Source: Pseudisothecium myosuroides | Taxonomy: Eukaryota; Streptophyta; Bryopsida; Hypnales; Lembophyllaceae | Direction: 5' to 3' | Length of the DNA stretch: 64,000 bases | Assembly: GCA_951799445.1 (NCBI GenBank) | Contig: OX637290.1 | Coordinates: 28,142,987-28,206,986 of the forward strand | Shown here: piece by piece, positions 38,203 through 48,529 of the stretch | Layout: each line of letters opens with the position of its first letter | Position numbering within the stretch: the first letter of the stretch is position 1 | Position numbers and translations under genes: made by a program | Notes under the pieces: model-generated | Database searches by the model: none | Seen by the model: only the letters and a program-made list of their open reading frames with translations | What the model was told of the DNA's origin: nothing

Positions 38203-39823
38203 CAGTAAGGTCTACTTCATTTACCACTACAAGAGAAAGGGGTGTTTTAAGTGAGTTTTTAAGTATAGTTCTAGACACATGATTTTAAGTATTGACCTTT
38301 AAGGAGATTTTTAACAAAATTTGACTTAAAACACATGTTTTTAAGTCAAATTTTGCTAAAAATCTCCTTAAAGGTCAATACTTAAAATCATGTGTACAGG
38401 ACTATACTTAAAAACTCACTTAAAATACCCCTTTCTCTTGTCGTATACGAATTTTTGAAATCGAAGGGAAGGGAATTTCAGATCTACCAACTTTGACAGC
38501 CTCCCAAGGGCTCAAAAATGGATCTTTGACCCTGAAATTTTTACCACAACTTCATCTTTAAGTTAGTTATATGTGTGCCAACTTTGAAGGCCAAATGATT
38601 TACAAAATAAAAGATATTCAAAATCTCCCAACATGTGTAGCCGTGAAAAAAATTTCACTACTGCCAACTTTGACACCCTCCCAAGGACTGAAATTTTTTT
38701 CTTTTTCTATGAATTTTTTGGCATAGGACCATCTATATGTTGATTACATGTGTGAAAAGTTTCAAGTCCAAAAGCCCTCTATAAAAATAGATATTTAAAA
38801 TCTCCCAACATGTGTATTTGTGAAACAATTTCACTACTACCAACTTTGACACTATCCCAAGGGTTGAAAATTTTTTTATTTACCATGAAATTTTTATGAT
38901 GAAATCACCTCTATGTTAATAACATGTATGCCAAAATTCAAGTTCAAAATATTCACACAAAAAAAAATATGCCAATTCTACCAACATGTGTAGTTGTGAG
39001 AAAAAAAATTTCAGCCCTTGGGATAGTGTAATTTTTTGGGTTAAAACTTTCACATGGATGTAGAAAGTCTTTCTCACAACTACACATGTTGGTAGAATTA
39101 GAATATCTTTTTTTCGGTAAATCTATTGACCTTGAAATTTGGCATACATTTTATCAATATAAAGATGATCTCACACCAAAAATTTCATAGTAAAATGTGT
39201 TTTTTTCAGCCCTTGGGATAGTGTCAAAGTTGGTAGTAGTGAAATTTTTCTTACAACTACACATGTTGGTAGAATTATCATATTTTTTTTTGTGTGAATC
39301 TTTTGAACTTGAAATTTGGCACACATGTTATTAACATAGAGATGATTTCATCATAAAAATTTCATAGTAAATAAACAATTTTTCAACCCTTGGGATAGTG
39401 TCAAAGTTGGTAGTAGTGAAATTGTTTCACAAATACACATGTTGGGAGATTTTGAATATCTATTTTTGTGGAGGGATTTTGGACTTAGAAATTTGTTACA
39501 CATGAAATTAACAAATAGATGATCCTATGCCAAAAATTTCATAGAAAAAGAAAAAAATTTCAGTCCTTGGGAGGGTGTCAAAGTTGGCAGTAGTGAAATT
39601 TTTTCACGGCTACACATGTTGGGAGGTTTTGAATATCTTTTTAAAAAAAAATCATTTGGCCTTCAAATTTGGCACACATATAACTAACTTAAAGATGAAG
39701 TGGTGGTAAAAATTTCATGGTCAAAGACCTATTTTTGAGCCCTCGGGAGGCTGTCAAAGTTGGCAGATCTGAAATTCCCTTCCCTGCGATTTCAAAAATT
39801 CGTAAATGAAGTAGACCTTACTG
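38203..39823. mobile_element. Giant foldback element M3 built of ~176-bp modules, containing C2
   Basis: It starts CAGTAAGGTCTACTTCATTT and ends with the exact inverse, flanked by TA at 38201-38202 and 39824-39825. The left arm carries three CCAACTTTGACA modules (38487, 38664, 38840; spacing 176-177). The right arm carries four inverted GTCAAAGTTGG modules (39223, 39400, 39577, 39753; spacing 176-177). Each includes ACATGTGTAG and CCCAAGG words. Its right end lies in the last exon of a candidate gene. Confidence 0.9.
38225..38445. mobile_element. CACTA-like hairpin MITE C2, nested in M3
   Basis: It starts CACTACAAGAGAAAGGGG and ends CCCCTTTCTCTTGTCGTA, with TAC duplicated at 38222-38224 and 38446-38448. 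The right arm of M3 shows the empty site (TTTACGAATT in the inverse). The two halves pair almost completely over about 110 bp, a near-perfect stem. Confidence 0.85.
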
Positions 39824-41007
39824 TACATCCAGATCCAGTACGAATATCATGTGGCATTGATTTCTTTGCTGGACACGATTCACGTGTCGACGAGATGAAG
39901 CCGGGTCTGCGTTTGGTCTAACAAATCTCAAGGCATTCCAAATTTCCATTGCCTGCACGTCGGATCTTCCCAGGACCCTGATGAAGGACTTCAGTTCATT
40001 GCAAGATTCAAGATTCAAGTGCAAAGTCAGGCCTCACACGATGCCAGGAGTCATGCATCACGCCCATGTATAGTACCCGACTTTCTCCTGCATGTTTTTC
40101 ATTGAAGGTTACCGATACATTATTTCAATGGGATATATAAAAAAGCATTCAGTCCCATTGGGATAAACTTTCCGGGAAAATAAAACATCGTCTGTTAAGC
40201 ACGGAGCCACAGGTCTTTGACAAAAAAACAACCTTCGACGTGACTGGGAGGAAGCAACGGCGTACAATCTCACCAAACGTCAGGCGTCAACTAAGTTACC
40301 TCGATCTGGAGACGGGAGCCTTCAAGGAAAGAGACGCAGACGACAATTACCTCATTGCAGTAATCATATCGGCTACAGTCATGCGACACATGAATGTGTC
40401 GACGTCGCTCACAATCTTTTCCAACCTGATGTTGATTCGTCTTCCTTGTAAAAATACTACTAAAGTGATCTCCAAATTGTTGATACGTACTACAGTTCCA
40501 GAGATCTGAGCACGTGGGTCCCTGGGGGACCGTTCTTAGCGAATTGCGACCATTCGTTTTATTCTGCCGGGATCTAGAAGGAAGCGACTTCGCAACTGAA
40601 GGGGAGACTTCGTTGCACGTTCCTTATCGGCGGACGGTTTCCGTACATTCGCCGTTATCGTTTTTGTGAGTTTTTGATATTACCTTTATGACAGAACTAG
40701 AAGGTGCCGCCATGTCCATTTGGTGCCTACAGTACTTGTGAATCGAAAATCGATCGGCCTTTGCAATGCAATGCAGTCCAGTGTTTTTTCTTCCACTACG
40801 GGGAGTCACAGCAGCCAGCCTGCTTGTCCCCGAACTCGGAGAAGGCTTAAGTTTCTCAACGATGAGTAGAAGATCTTCAGCGAACTGGCGGAAACTAGAC
40901 AGGTTATCCAGTGAGAGTGGGTCACGTCCAGACTTCAAAAAGCTGGGGAATGAGAGGCATAATGCTGTGACTCCCCCTAATATAAGAAAAAACACTGGGC
41001 AACGCAT
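39818..41007 (-). CDS. Candidate three-exon gene of unknown function, 3' end replaced by transposon M3
   Basis: Three minus-strand exons join in phase with GT-AG introns: 41007-40684, 40505-40351 and 39977-39818, predicting 212 residues. Exon 1 opens with a hydrophobic signal-like stretch (CPVFFLILGGVTAL) followed by a leucine-rich SLDNLSSFRQFAEDLLLIVE segment. Exon 2 has VVRINNLEITLVVFLQGRRI. Exon 3 has AMEIWNALRFVRPNADPASS. I recognise no family. The stop codon (39818-39820) lies within the terminal repeat of M3, so the original C-terminus is probably lost. The region is richer in GC than its surroundings. Caution: the start region is part of a ~35-bp inverted repeat (40771-40808 with 40965-41001), and the plus strand has competing frames (40240-40509, 40766-41080). 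The gene model is unproven. Confidence 0.4.
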
Positions 41008-41887
41008 AGAGCACTCTCAAGCGGAGCACGTGGTGAAGCTATATACATCCATCAACATGGATCGGAAAGATACAAATTAAATCTATACTTTAAATTAGGT
41101 TGTTTGTTTTGTTTTGTTTGATATGCTGAGATTTAAGAAATCCTGAGGCGTCTAGCGGCATCTACACTGACTTTGTTTAGTGGCATTTGAACCTCCGATT
41201 AGAAGTTACTGAATTTCAAAAAATTTATAAATCAAAAAAATTGAATTAACGCCTAAAGGACCATTGTTCCTTCAGGGGACAAATGGGATTTCGGGCAAGT
41301 ACCTACGGGCTAAATTCTTTTCCTGATTTAAAATTTTTTTTTTTTGAAGATAGATTAGATTCATGGGAATATAATTTTTTTTTCAATCGGTGCCCAAGAA
41401 CAAAATTTATGCCCAAATAAGTTCAAAATAGGGGAGAGGGGGCAACAAAATGATTTTTTTGAAAATTTCATTTCTTTTAAAAAAAAATTCCCCTCGTAGA
41501 TTATATTCTTGTCTACATGGAAGCTTTGATTCATTCCATTTGCATTTGTTATGAGAAAGTTATGGACAATCTTGTTTTGGGGGTAACTAGAGGATCTTCT
41601 TGAAAAATTAACTCGTGAGATTCATTTCTGAATGCAATTTTTACAAATTTTCAAAAAAAGAAGTTCCACATGGCTTAGTATGCTTGCTAGAACTATCTCA
41701 CAATTGGAGTTAGTGCACTTTAATTCCAACTAAAAGATATTAATATTTTAGATTTTCCTTCTAACTTGTACCTACTTCTACTTAACAATTTTTTAAAGAA
41801 TAAAAATTATTTTTTTTTGACTTTTTTTCCCCCTAAACTCTCAACTCAATTTTCTACAAAAAAAAATTTAAAGCTCAAAACTCTATA

Positions 41888-43487
41888 AGGTGGGTACACC
41901 CAAAACCGCCATAAATTGGGCTGTGGGGAATTTGAAGGCTAACTAGTAAACAATGAATACAAGAAAGCAAAGAGATGTGTAGAAAAGGAAGTTAAGCACA
42001 ATCAATTTTTTGATTCTGACAAAAATGAGACCACAATAGGGGGACAAAGTTTTGAAAGTAGAGTAATTGAAAATACTCATAGGTAGCATTAAAAGGGAGT
42101 AGTTACATTCTAAAGCTCCCCCTCCCAAGATGTCAGAAGTAAAAGACATGGAGGGACAATTGTGTTTTTTATATTTATTAAAAAAGTATCCAAGCTCGTA
42201 AACCCATGCCATTTTATATCCTCATGTTTTGTGAGTCTTATGAAATAACATGAGGATTTAATAAGAGTCATGATCTCTTGATCTCTGACACGTGCTTGAA
42301 ATGACATGAGGATTTATTAATGGGAGCATATTTTAGCTAATCTCTGATCTCTGACAAGCCTTTAATCATTAATAAATCCTCATGTTATTTAAACCTCTTG
42401 TACTCTGAGTTTAGAAGCCAATCACTTGTTCCAAAATGGCCAATGATGCAATGAAGAACCACGGGAGATATGGAGGTGCAGTTTTCAAAATATTTAACCC
42501 CTAAAGTTCCAAGGCCTATTTTCTGCCAAAAAACACTCAAAACTGCCATTTCCATAGCAAAGAGTAAAAAAAAAATTTAATTTTTTTTTTCACTCTAACC
42601 ATAGGATCTTACACCTAATTGGTATGAGAATGTGTGGAAAAAATTTCAGAATTTTTGACCGCACAGATTGCAAGATATCTGCGTTTAAAGTGAAAAAAAC
42701 AAGTTTTTCAGCACATTGCGGGACCAGATTTTTTGACTTTAAACATTTTTAACTTAAAATTTTTGCACTATAGCGTTTTGAGCTTTAAATCTTTGTAGTG
42801 GAGAATTGAGTTGAGAGTCTAGGAAAAAAAAAGAAATTCAAAAAAACTTAATTATAATTCTTAAAAAAATTGTTAAGTAGAAGTAGGTACAAGATAGAAG
42901 GAAAATCTAAAATATTCATATATTTTAGATGGAATTAAAATGCACTAATCCCAATGGTGAGATTGTTCTAGCAAGTAAACTAAACCATTCCAAAAAAAAA
43001 AATTGAAAAATTACAAAAATTGCATTCCGAAATGCATCCTACAAGTTATTTTTTTCAAGAAGATGCTCTAACTGCCCGAAAAACAAGAATGTCCATAACT
43101 TCCTCATAAAGAATCCAAATGAGATGAATCAAAGCTTTCCAGATAGACAAAAATATAATCTATGAGAAAAAAATATTAAAAAGAAAAAATTCAAAATTTT
43201 GCAAATTTTTTTTGCTGCCCCCCCCGTCCCTACGCATTCCAAGAAATGGCATAATTTCTCGCTCAAAGGTCCGATTTCAAATTTTTTTTTCTGCCACATA
43301 CCTCTCTCAATTCTTCATGTTCACAAAAAGTTTCAAAAAATTAGGAGTAAATTTCAGCCCGTAGGTACCTGCCCCAAGTTTCATTTGTCCCCCAAACGAA
43401 CAATGGTCCTTTAGGGGTTAAACACCATTCAGGGGCTTATTATAGATGGCGGTTTAAGACACTACGCCATTATGGGTGTACCCACCT
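41888..43487. mobile_element. TA-target element W2, nested in T7 and itself containing T8
   Basis: The terminal repeats are AGGTGGGTACACCC and GGGTGTACCCACCT, with TA duplicated at 41886-41887 and 43488-43489. T3 (near 16204) carries the single TA, so the target duplication is supported by a related empty site. Without T8 the element is about 680 bp. A GATCTCTGA / CATGAGGATTTA repeat cluster lies at 42235-42400. It is non-coding. Confidence 0.9.
42498..43417. mobile_element. TTAA-target element T8 (innermost)
   Basis: It starts CCCCTAAAGTTCCAAGGCC and ends ACAATGGTCCTTTAGGGG, with TTAA at 42494-42497 and 43418-43421. It is the reverse-oriented close relative of T3, less diverged from T3 than T7 is by eye. 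It is the most recent insertion in the nest. Confidence 0.9.
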
Positions 43488-43773
43488 TAGTGCAAAAAAT
43501 TAAAGTTAAGAAGGTTCAAAGTCAAATAATCTAGTCCCACAATGTGCTGAAAAACTTGTTTTTTTCACTTTAAACGCAAATATCTTGCAATCTATGCGGT
43601 CAAAATTTTTGAAATTTTATCCACACATTCTCATACTAATTAGGTGTAAGATCCCATGTTTAGATGTGTAAAAGAAACAATTTGAACCAAGGCCTTTTTC
43701 TGCCAAAAAACACTCAAAATTGCCATTTCTATAGCAAAATGTCAAAAAAATTGAAAATTGGTTCTTTAGGGGT

Positions 43774-43903
43774 TAGCGGGTTTTTTTTCTGGCGATTTCT
43801 TCTACAGTAAAGCCCTGCATGCCCTCCCACCAAAGGTGAATTTTGGGAGGGAGCCAGGCTCAATGGCTTACAGCACTGACAATATCGCCAAAAAAAACCC
43901 GCT
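43774..43903. mobile_element. Small MITE with AGCGGGTTTTTTTT ends
   Basis: AGCGGGTTTTTTTTCTGGCG (43775-43794) is the inverse of CGCCAAAAAAAACCCGCT (43886-43903). Flanks TTTAGGGGT and GATAGGGGT match at 7 of 9 positions, suggesting a 9-bp Mutator-type duplication. It inserted at the right edge of T7. Confidence 0.65.
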
Positions 43904-44555
43904 GATAGGGGTCAATGAATTAAAAAATCATTTTCACTTCTATTTTGGCTGTAGCAATGGTACATGGTACACTAGTGTGGATGAAAACACACATATTCAT
44001 TCAACATATGTATCATTCATCTATTATAGAGTGATACCTTCCCTTAGATTTTCTAGCAATTTGAGGAATTTCATCAATTTATGCAATTAAACTATATCCG
44101 GATGATTGCAAGAAACACTTGTACTATTTGTTGCGTTTTGCATTTTTGGACTTTTAGCACTTTTTGTACTATGAGTCACCTTCTATACTATTGAAGGCAT
44201 GGAACATAAAATTTGAATGGTCAATTGGAATTCAAATTTATTATCTTGACAACATGTGATGTTCATCATTGGATGACAAAAATGGATGGAAGTATTTAAT
44301 TTACCATTAAAAAACAATTTACATTGATAAATAGAAGGTATTACAAGCCCCAACAGTACTATTGAATCTTTTTGTGTACCCTGAAGTACTATTTTGAGCC
44401 ACATGCTACAATTTACTTTAGAAAATGAGACTTTCATGTTTCTATTTTTGAAAATTAGGAAATGAGTTTGAAAATTTTATTTTAAAAATGGCCATTGTTG
44501 CTAACTAAAAACAAAGTAGGAAGATCAAAGTTAGAACTAAAAAACCATTTTTAAT

Positions 44556-44980
44556 CACTATAAGAAACCTCCGTTTTAGGTGACAAGCCCTGATTTTTTA
44601 TGACAGATTTTAGGTGATGTCAATGTTGACAAATTAAAATTTTATGTCAATAAAAATGTCCGATGTAACATCAATGTTGACATAAAAACATTGGATTGTC
44701 AATATTGATGTTACATTGTATAGTTTTGTTGACATAAAAACATTGGATTGTCAATATTGATGTTACATTGTACAGTTTTGTTGACATAAAAACATTGGAT
44801 TGTCAATATTGATGTTACATTGTACAGTTTTGTTGACATAAAAACATTGGATTGTTAATATTGATGTTACATTGTACAGTTTTGTTGACATAAAATTTTT
44901 GGGTTGTCAACATTGACATCACCTAAAATCTGTCATAAAAAATTAGGGCTCGTCACCTAAAACGTAGGTTTCTTATAGTG
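44556..44980. mobile_element. CACTA-like element C3 with internal 52-bp tandem repeats
   Basis: It starts CACTATAAGAAACCTCCGTT and ends AACGTAGGTTTCTTATAGTG, with AAT duplicated at 44553-44555 and 44981-44983. The subterminal TTTTAGGTGAC block is also inverted. The CACTA terminus plus 3-bp duplication fit the CACTA (En/Spm) superfamily. It is 425 bp and non-coding. Confidence 0.9.
44676..44895. repeat. 52-bp tandem repeat, four full units plus a partial fifth
   Basis: GTTGACATAAAA recurs at 44676, 44728, 44780, 44832 and 44884, exactly 52 bp apart. Each unit also holds TTGTCAATATTGATGTTACA. The repeated word is self-complementary in part (GTTGACA/TGTCAA), so the array can fold in several registers. 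Confidence 0.95.
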
Positions 44981-45406
44981 AATTTAACATATATTCAACC
45001 TGAATATAGCACACTTTAGGCCAATATAAAATACACTTGAAAAATATTTTTGGAAATTCCTCTCCTAAGAAGGTGTATTTCTATTAGAAGAGCTAGCCTA
45101 CCAAATTTGATGATGTAACTCTTCAAAAAAGGTACTTGATAGTACTAAAAAACACCAAAACCGCGTGTGTGACATATATTCAAAATTCAATTTCACCTAT
45201 TAAATTAATTTTGAAAAAATTGAAATAATTCAAGTGCATTTTCTATTGCTATAGGAAGCTTGCTTTTGAATTTCATATTCATTCAATCATTTTTGCAATT
45301 CTTATGGCACAAAACAACTTCTGCATTGAACATCTGACGGAAAATAGTACAGGTGTTTCTTGCAATCACCCATCCATAGTTCACTTTAAGAACATCCTAC
45401 TTAGTA

Positions 45407-46957
45407 CTCCCTCCGTCCTCAAAATAAATCCAAGGTTTTTAAATATACTTGTTCCAAATTAAATTTGACATTGGCTCTCTAAAACTTAATGGACAACAAT
45501 TGAAGCTGAACACCTTGAAGCAAAATGATATGTAGATGTCATGCTCCAAAGACTATGTAGCAATTCAATCCCTAGAAAGGGAATTGAAACACAACTTCTA
45601 ATCAACCAAAGGTGAAGAATTCATCCCAAAACTATACCAAAACTGCTACTCACAAATCTCTTGTTGAGAATTTCTTTGAGTTGAATCACAAAACATTGTT
45701 AAAATTGAATATAGAGACATCAATGGACGTCATTGCATCAACGTTGCTCAGAGATTGATCAAAATTATTACCACTGGAGTAGTTTCCCAAAGGGCAAAAA
45801 TTTGTCACTTTTGCCGCTTGGTTTCAACATGTGCTACTTCACTTTTGACTTCCATTCTTTCACACCTAGTGGGCTCTATAAGAAGCTATAGTAACTAAGT
45901 ATGTAGTCCCTTGAAAATAGGAGCAACTCATGTCTTAACCCCTCACTGCCTAAGGCCGTTTTGGGTTCAAAAACATCACTGCTTTTGAAGTGATATAGAT
46001 CTAAATGTCACTAAGCTATAGAGATCTTAACTGTACAATCTTGTAGTGTACATGTTATAAATGATGTGTATCAAATTTGAAGTCATTTGACGGGATAGAT
46101 TGCGAGTTTATAATGATTTAGTGTTGCAATAGGATGTTGAAATTTTCCTAAAAACACATTTAGAGGCGAAATTTCATTTCTAAACCTAATCAAATGAAAA
46201 AACTTTAAACTGTAAAGTGATTCAAAACCAGCATATAAACACATTGATGAAAAAAAATATCATTCAATTGACTCAATGTGCTTGCAAAATAGCTTGCAAA
46301 TGTCAAAAAAGAGGCAAGAAAAGTTGTAGAAAACACAGACGAGGCTGAACCTCCTTCTACTAAAATGCTTCTTAGTCATTCATAACTTCTTGGATTGATA
46401 TGAAATTTTAGCCACACAAACTAGACTAGAACGCGCAACTTTCTCAAAAAAATTTATTGAAAAAAGACACTGTATGAAGCAGACACAAGCCGCCGAAGTT
46501 CACTATAGTCCAAGAATGCCGGGATTTTGCATTTCGAATTGCTCCCAAACATTTAAAACAACTTGGATTGACGTGAAAATTTTACCACAATAACTAGACT
46601 TCAAGGGGAATATAACCCAACAAGTTTTATTGAAATCGAACAATTGATGAAGGAGATACAAGCCCCCGAAGTTGCAGCCATGAATTGCACTTTGGTGAAT
46701 CAAATTGAACCTGTGAACTTCGATTGGCTTCCAAAAACTCATTACCTCTTGGATTGATCTGAAAATTTTACCACACAAACTAGAAGAGAATGCGCAAATT
46801 TCTCAACAAGTTTTATTGAATTTGGACATCAGATGCAAAAGTTACAATACTTTGAATTGGACTTGAAATTGTGTGAGGACACTTTTGGGCCCCTTGGGCC
46901 GTGAGGGGTTAATCTAGCCATTTCTAGAAAATCCTTGATTTATTTTGGGACGGAGGA
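45407..46957. mobile_element. Stowaway-like element S2, containing T9
   Basis: The left end CTCCCTCCGTCC follows TA. The right end is TTTATTTTGGGACGGAGGA, with its last bases degraded. The inverted repeat includes AAATAAATCCAAGG / CCTTGATTTATTT. Apart from the nested T9 it is about 580 bp. Confidence 0.8.
45939..46908. mobile_element. TTAA-target element T9, nested in S2, with ~180-bp internal repeats
   Basis: It starts CCCCTCACTGCCTAAGGCC and ends GGGCCGTGAGGGG, with TTAA on both sides (45935-45938, 46909-46912). Three direct copies of an ~80-bp block beginning CTTGGATTGA occur at 46389, 46562 and 46748. It is a distinct subfamily, with CCCCTCAC instead of CCCCTAAA ends. Confidence 0.85.
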
Positions 46958-46959
46958 CG

Positions 46960-48010
46960 ATCCAGTAATTTGGAGAACTCTGACTATTCCGACACCCTCA
47001 GAAGGTCGTTGAAATATTATTCTGCTCTCCGTCAGTCTTTGAAGTTGGAATTTGCGACTATTCCGTCGTGGAGATCAACTTCCACGAATGCCAATGCCAA
47101 TGCAATGCAATGTTGTGCCTCGAACTTGCTTTGCTGACTTGATCGCAGGTGAGTGCCTCCCGGAACTTGCTGTGGGACACAATTTCTACAATCGAAGATT
47201 CCAACTGTTGACTGTTGAGGACTTCGGTTCAAGGAACTTGGGATGACGTACCACCGAGTCTGAGGCATATCATTCTCTTCACAGGATCTCGGAAACTTGT
47301 GACGGAGGCGCTCGCGCTCTACAGTTTTCAGTACAACAGTAGGGATCTTTTTGATATTTTGAAACGTAGACCAATGAATGGGGAGTACCAGCATTTAGTT
47401 ATAAGTCAGTCGGTTGAAATCTAGAATTGCCTAATTGAATTCAAAATCTTTGGGAAAAAACCGATCATTTTAGAGGAAAATAAGAGAATATTCTCTATTT
47501 CCTTAAGACCTAGCCGAGAGTATACTCAAGACAACCGGTTGGTCCACAAAAATGTAGGATCTTAGCCGGTTAAGCTAAAAATTCTCCCCGGACTGTGACG
47601 TAGATTGAGGGCCGGGACATGCACCTTGGAATGTAGAATAATATTTTATGTTAAAATTTTGAAAACCACAGTTATAATTTTTTTGTAAAATATGATTTCA
47701 AATGGAACTAGTGTGCCTTGTGCCGTTGCCACAGCCAAAATGTACTCCGTAATTAAAAGTAATTTTCTAATTTTTTCATTCATAAAAACTTCAAACTTCA
47801 ATAACTTTCCCATCGTAGTTCCAAACGCCACGAAACAAAGCCCGTGCACCTCTTCTCACCAAGGACTTTCCGATGATACCAAGAACGCCACCGGGAGATG
47901 CACAATCCAGGAGATCTAAATGTAAGAAACAAAACAAACAAACAAACAAAACAAACAGCCAAACTTATGGTAGGGATATATTGGATTAATTTCTTACATG
48001 TTTTTTTTTA
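46960..48010. other. Intergenic DNA, partly GC-richer, no recognised gene
   Basis: Overlapping frames at 47032-47394 (minus, 120 codons) and 47052-47246 (plus) match no family I know. A strong donor-like CGCAGGTGAGT lies at about 47145. The rest is AT-rich. Confidence 0.4.
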
Positions 48011-48013
48011 AAT

Positions 48014-48523
48014 TTATGAAGTTTCATTCTGTGGATTTTTTAAATGTGAGAAAAACAAATGCGACAGTTGTTTGAAACAATTACTACAGTACGTATTTTT
48101 TACAATCAGTCGCACTGGCTGAAGTGAGTCTAGGGACAGGCAGAAGACCAAGCACGAGACCGACGACTGAATAAGGTTTCCCCCTTTCAGTTCCCCGAAA
48201 CTCTGTCGATGCAACCTTTCACTCGAACGAACGGAGACAACGGTTCCACCGAACTGACTGACGACGAGCCTCACTCGCGTTGCCGGACGGAAGCTCCGCA
48301 GAAAACGACCGGCTTCCTCCGAACACCTTCTCCCGACACCGGCTCGAAGGTGCCCGCCCCTACGTACCGCCCCTCCCGTCACTCCCGTCAAGCAATTGAA
48401 ACGCTGAAACGCTGCTGCGCACATCAACTGTCCGATGAATCCTTGAGTTCATGTAAGATAGAGGTGCAGTTGTTCATCCTTGAAATTTTGGGCAAAAAGG
48501 AGAGGTCTTGCACAGTAGTTTGA
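48014..48523. other. GC-rich segment with overlapping open frames on both strands
   Basis: The plus strand is open at 48209-48523 (104 codons) and the minus strand at 48427-48014 (137 codons). Base composition is clearly higher in GC than around it. Neither product is recognisable. It could be a first exon, a transcribed leader or a promoter-proximal CpG-rich segment. Confidence 0.3.
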
Positions 48524-48529
48524 CCCAGT

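Larger units (their letters stand above)
41250..43772. mobile_element. TTAA-target element T7 (outermost of a triple nest)
   Basis: It starts CGCCTAAAGGACCATTGTTC after TTAA and ends GGTTCTTTAGGGG before TTAG. With W2 removed (41888-43487) it is a diverged copy of T3, in the same orientation. W2 interrupts it where T3 reads CTATAGTGCAAAAA. Confidence 0.8.
44100..45371. mobile_element. Element X3 (4-bp target duplication), containing C3
   Basis: It starts GGATGATTGCAAGAAACACT and ends GGTGTTTCTTGCAATCACCC, with ATCC on both sides (44096-44099, 45372-45375). Without C3 it is about 844 bp, similar in size to the other X elements. It is non-coding. Confidence 0.8.
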
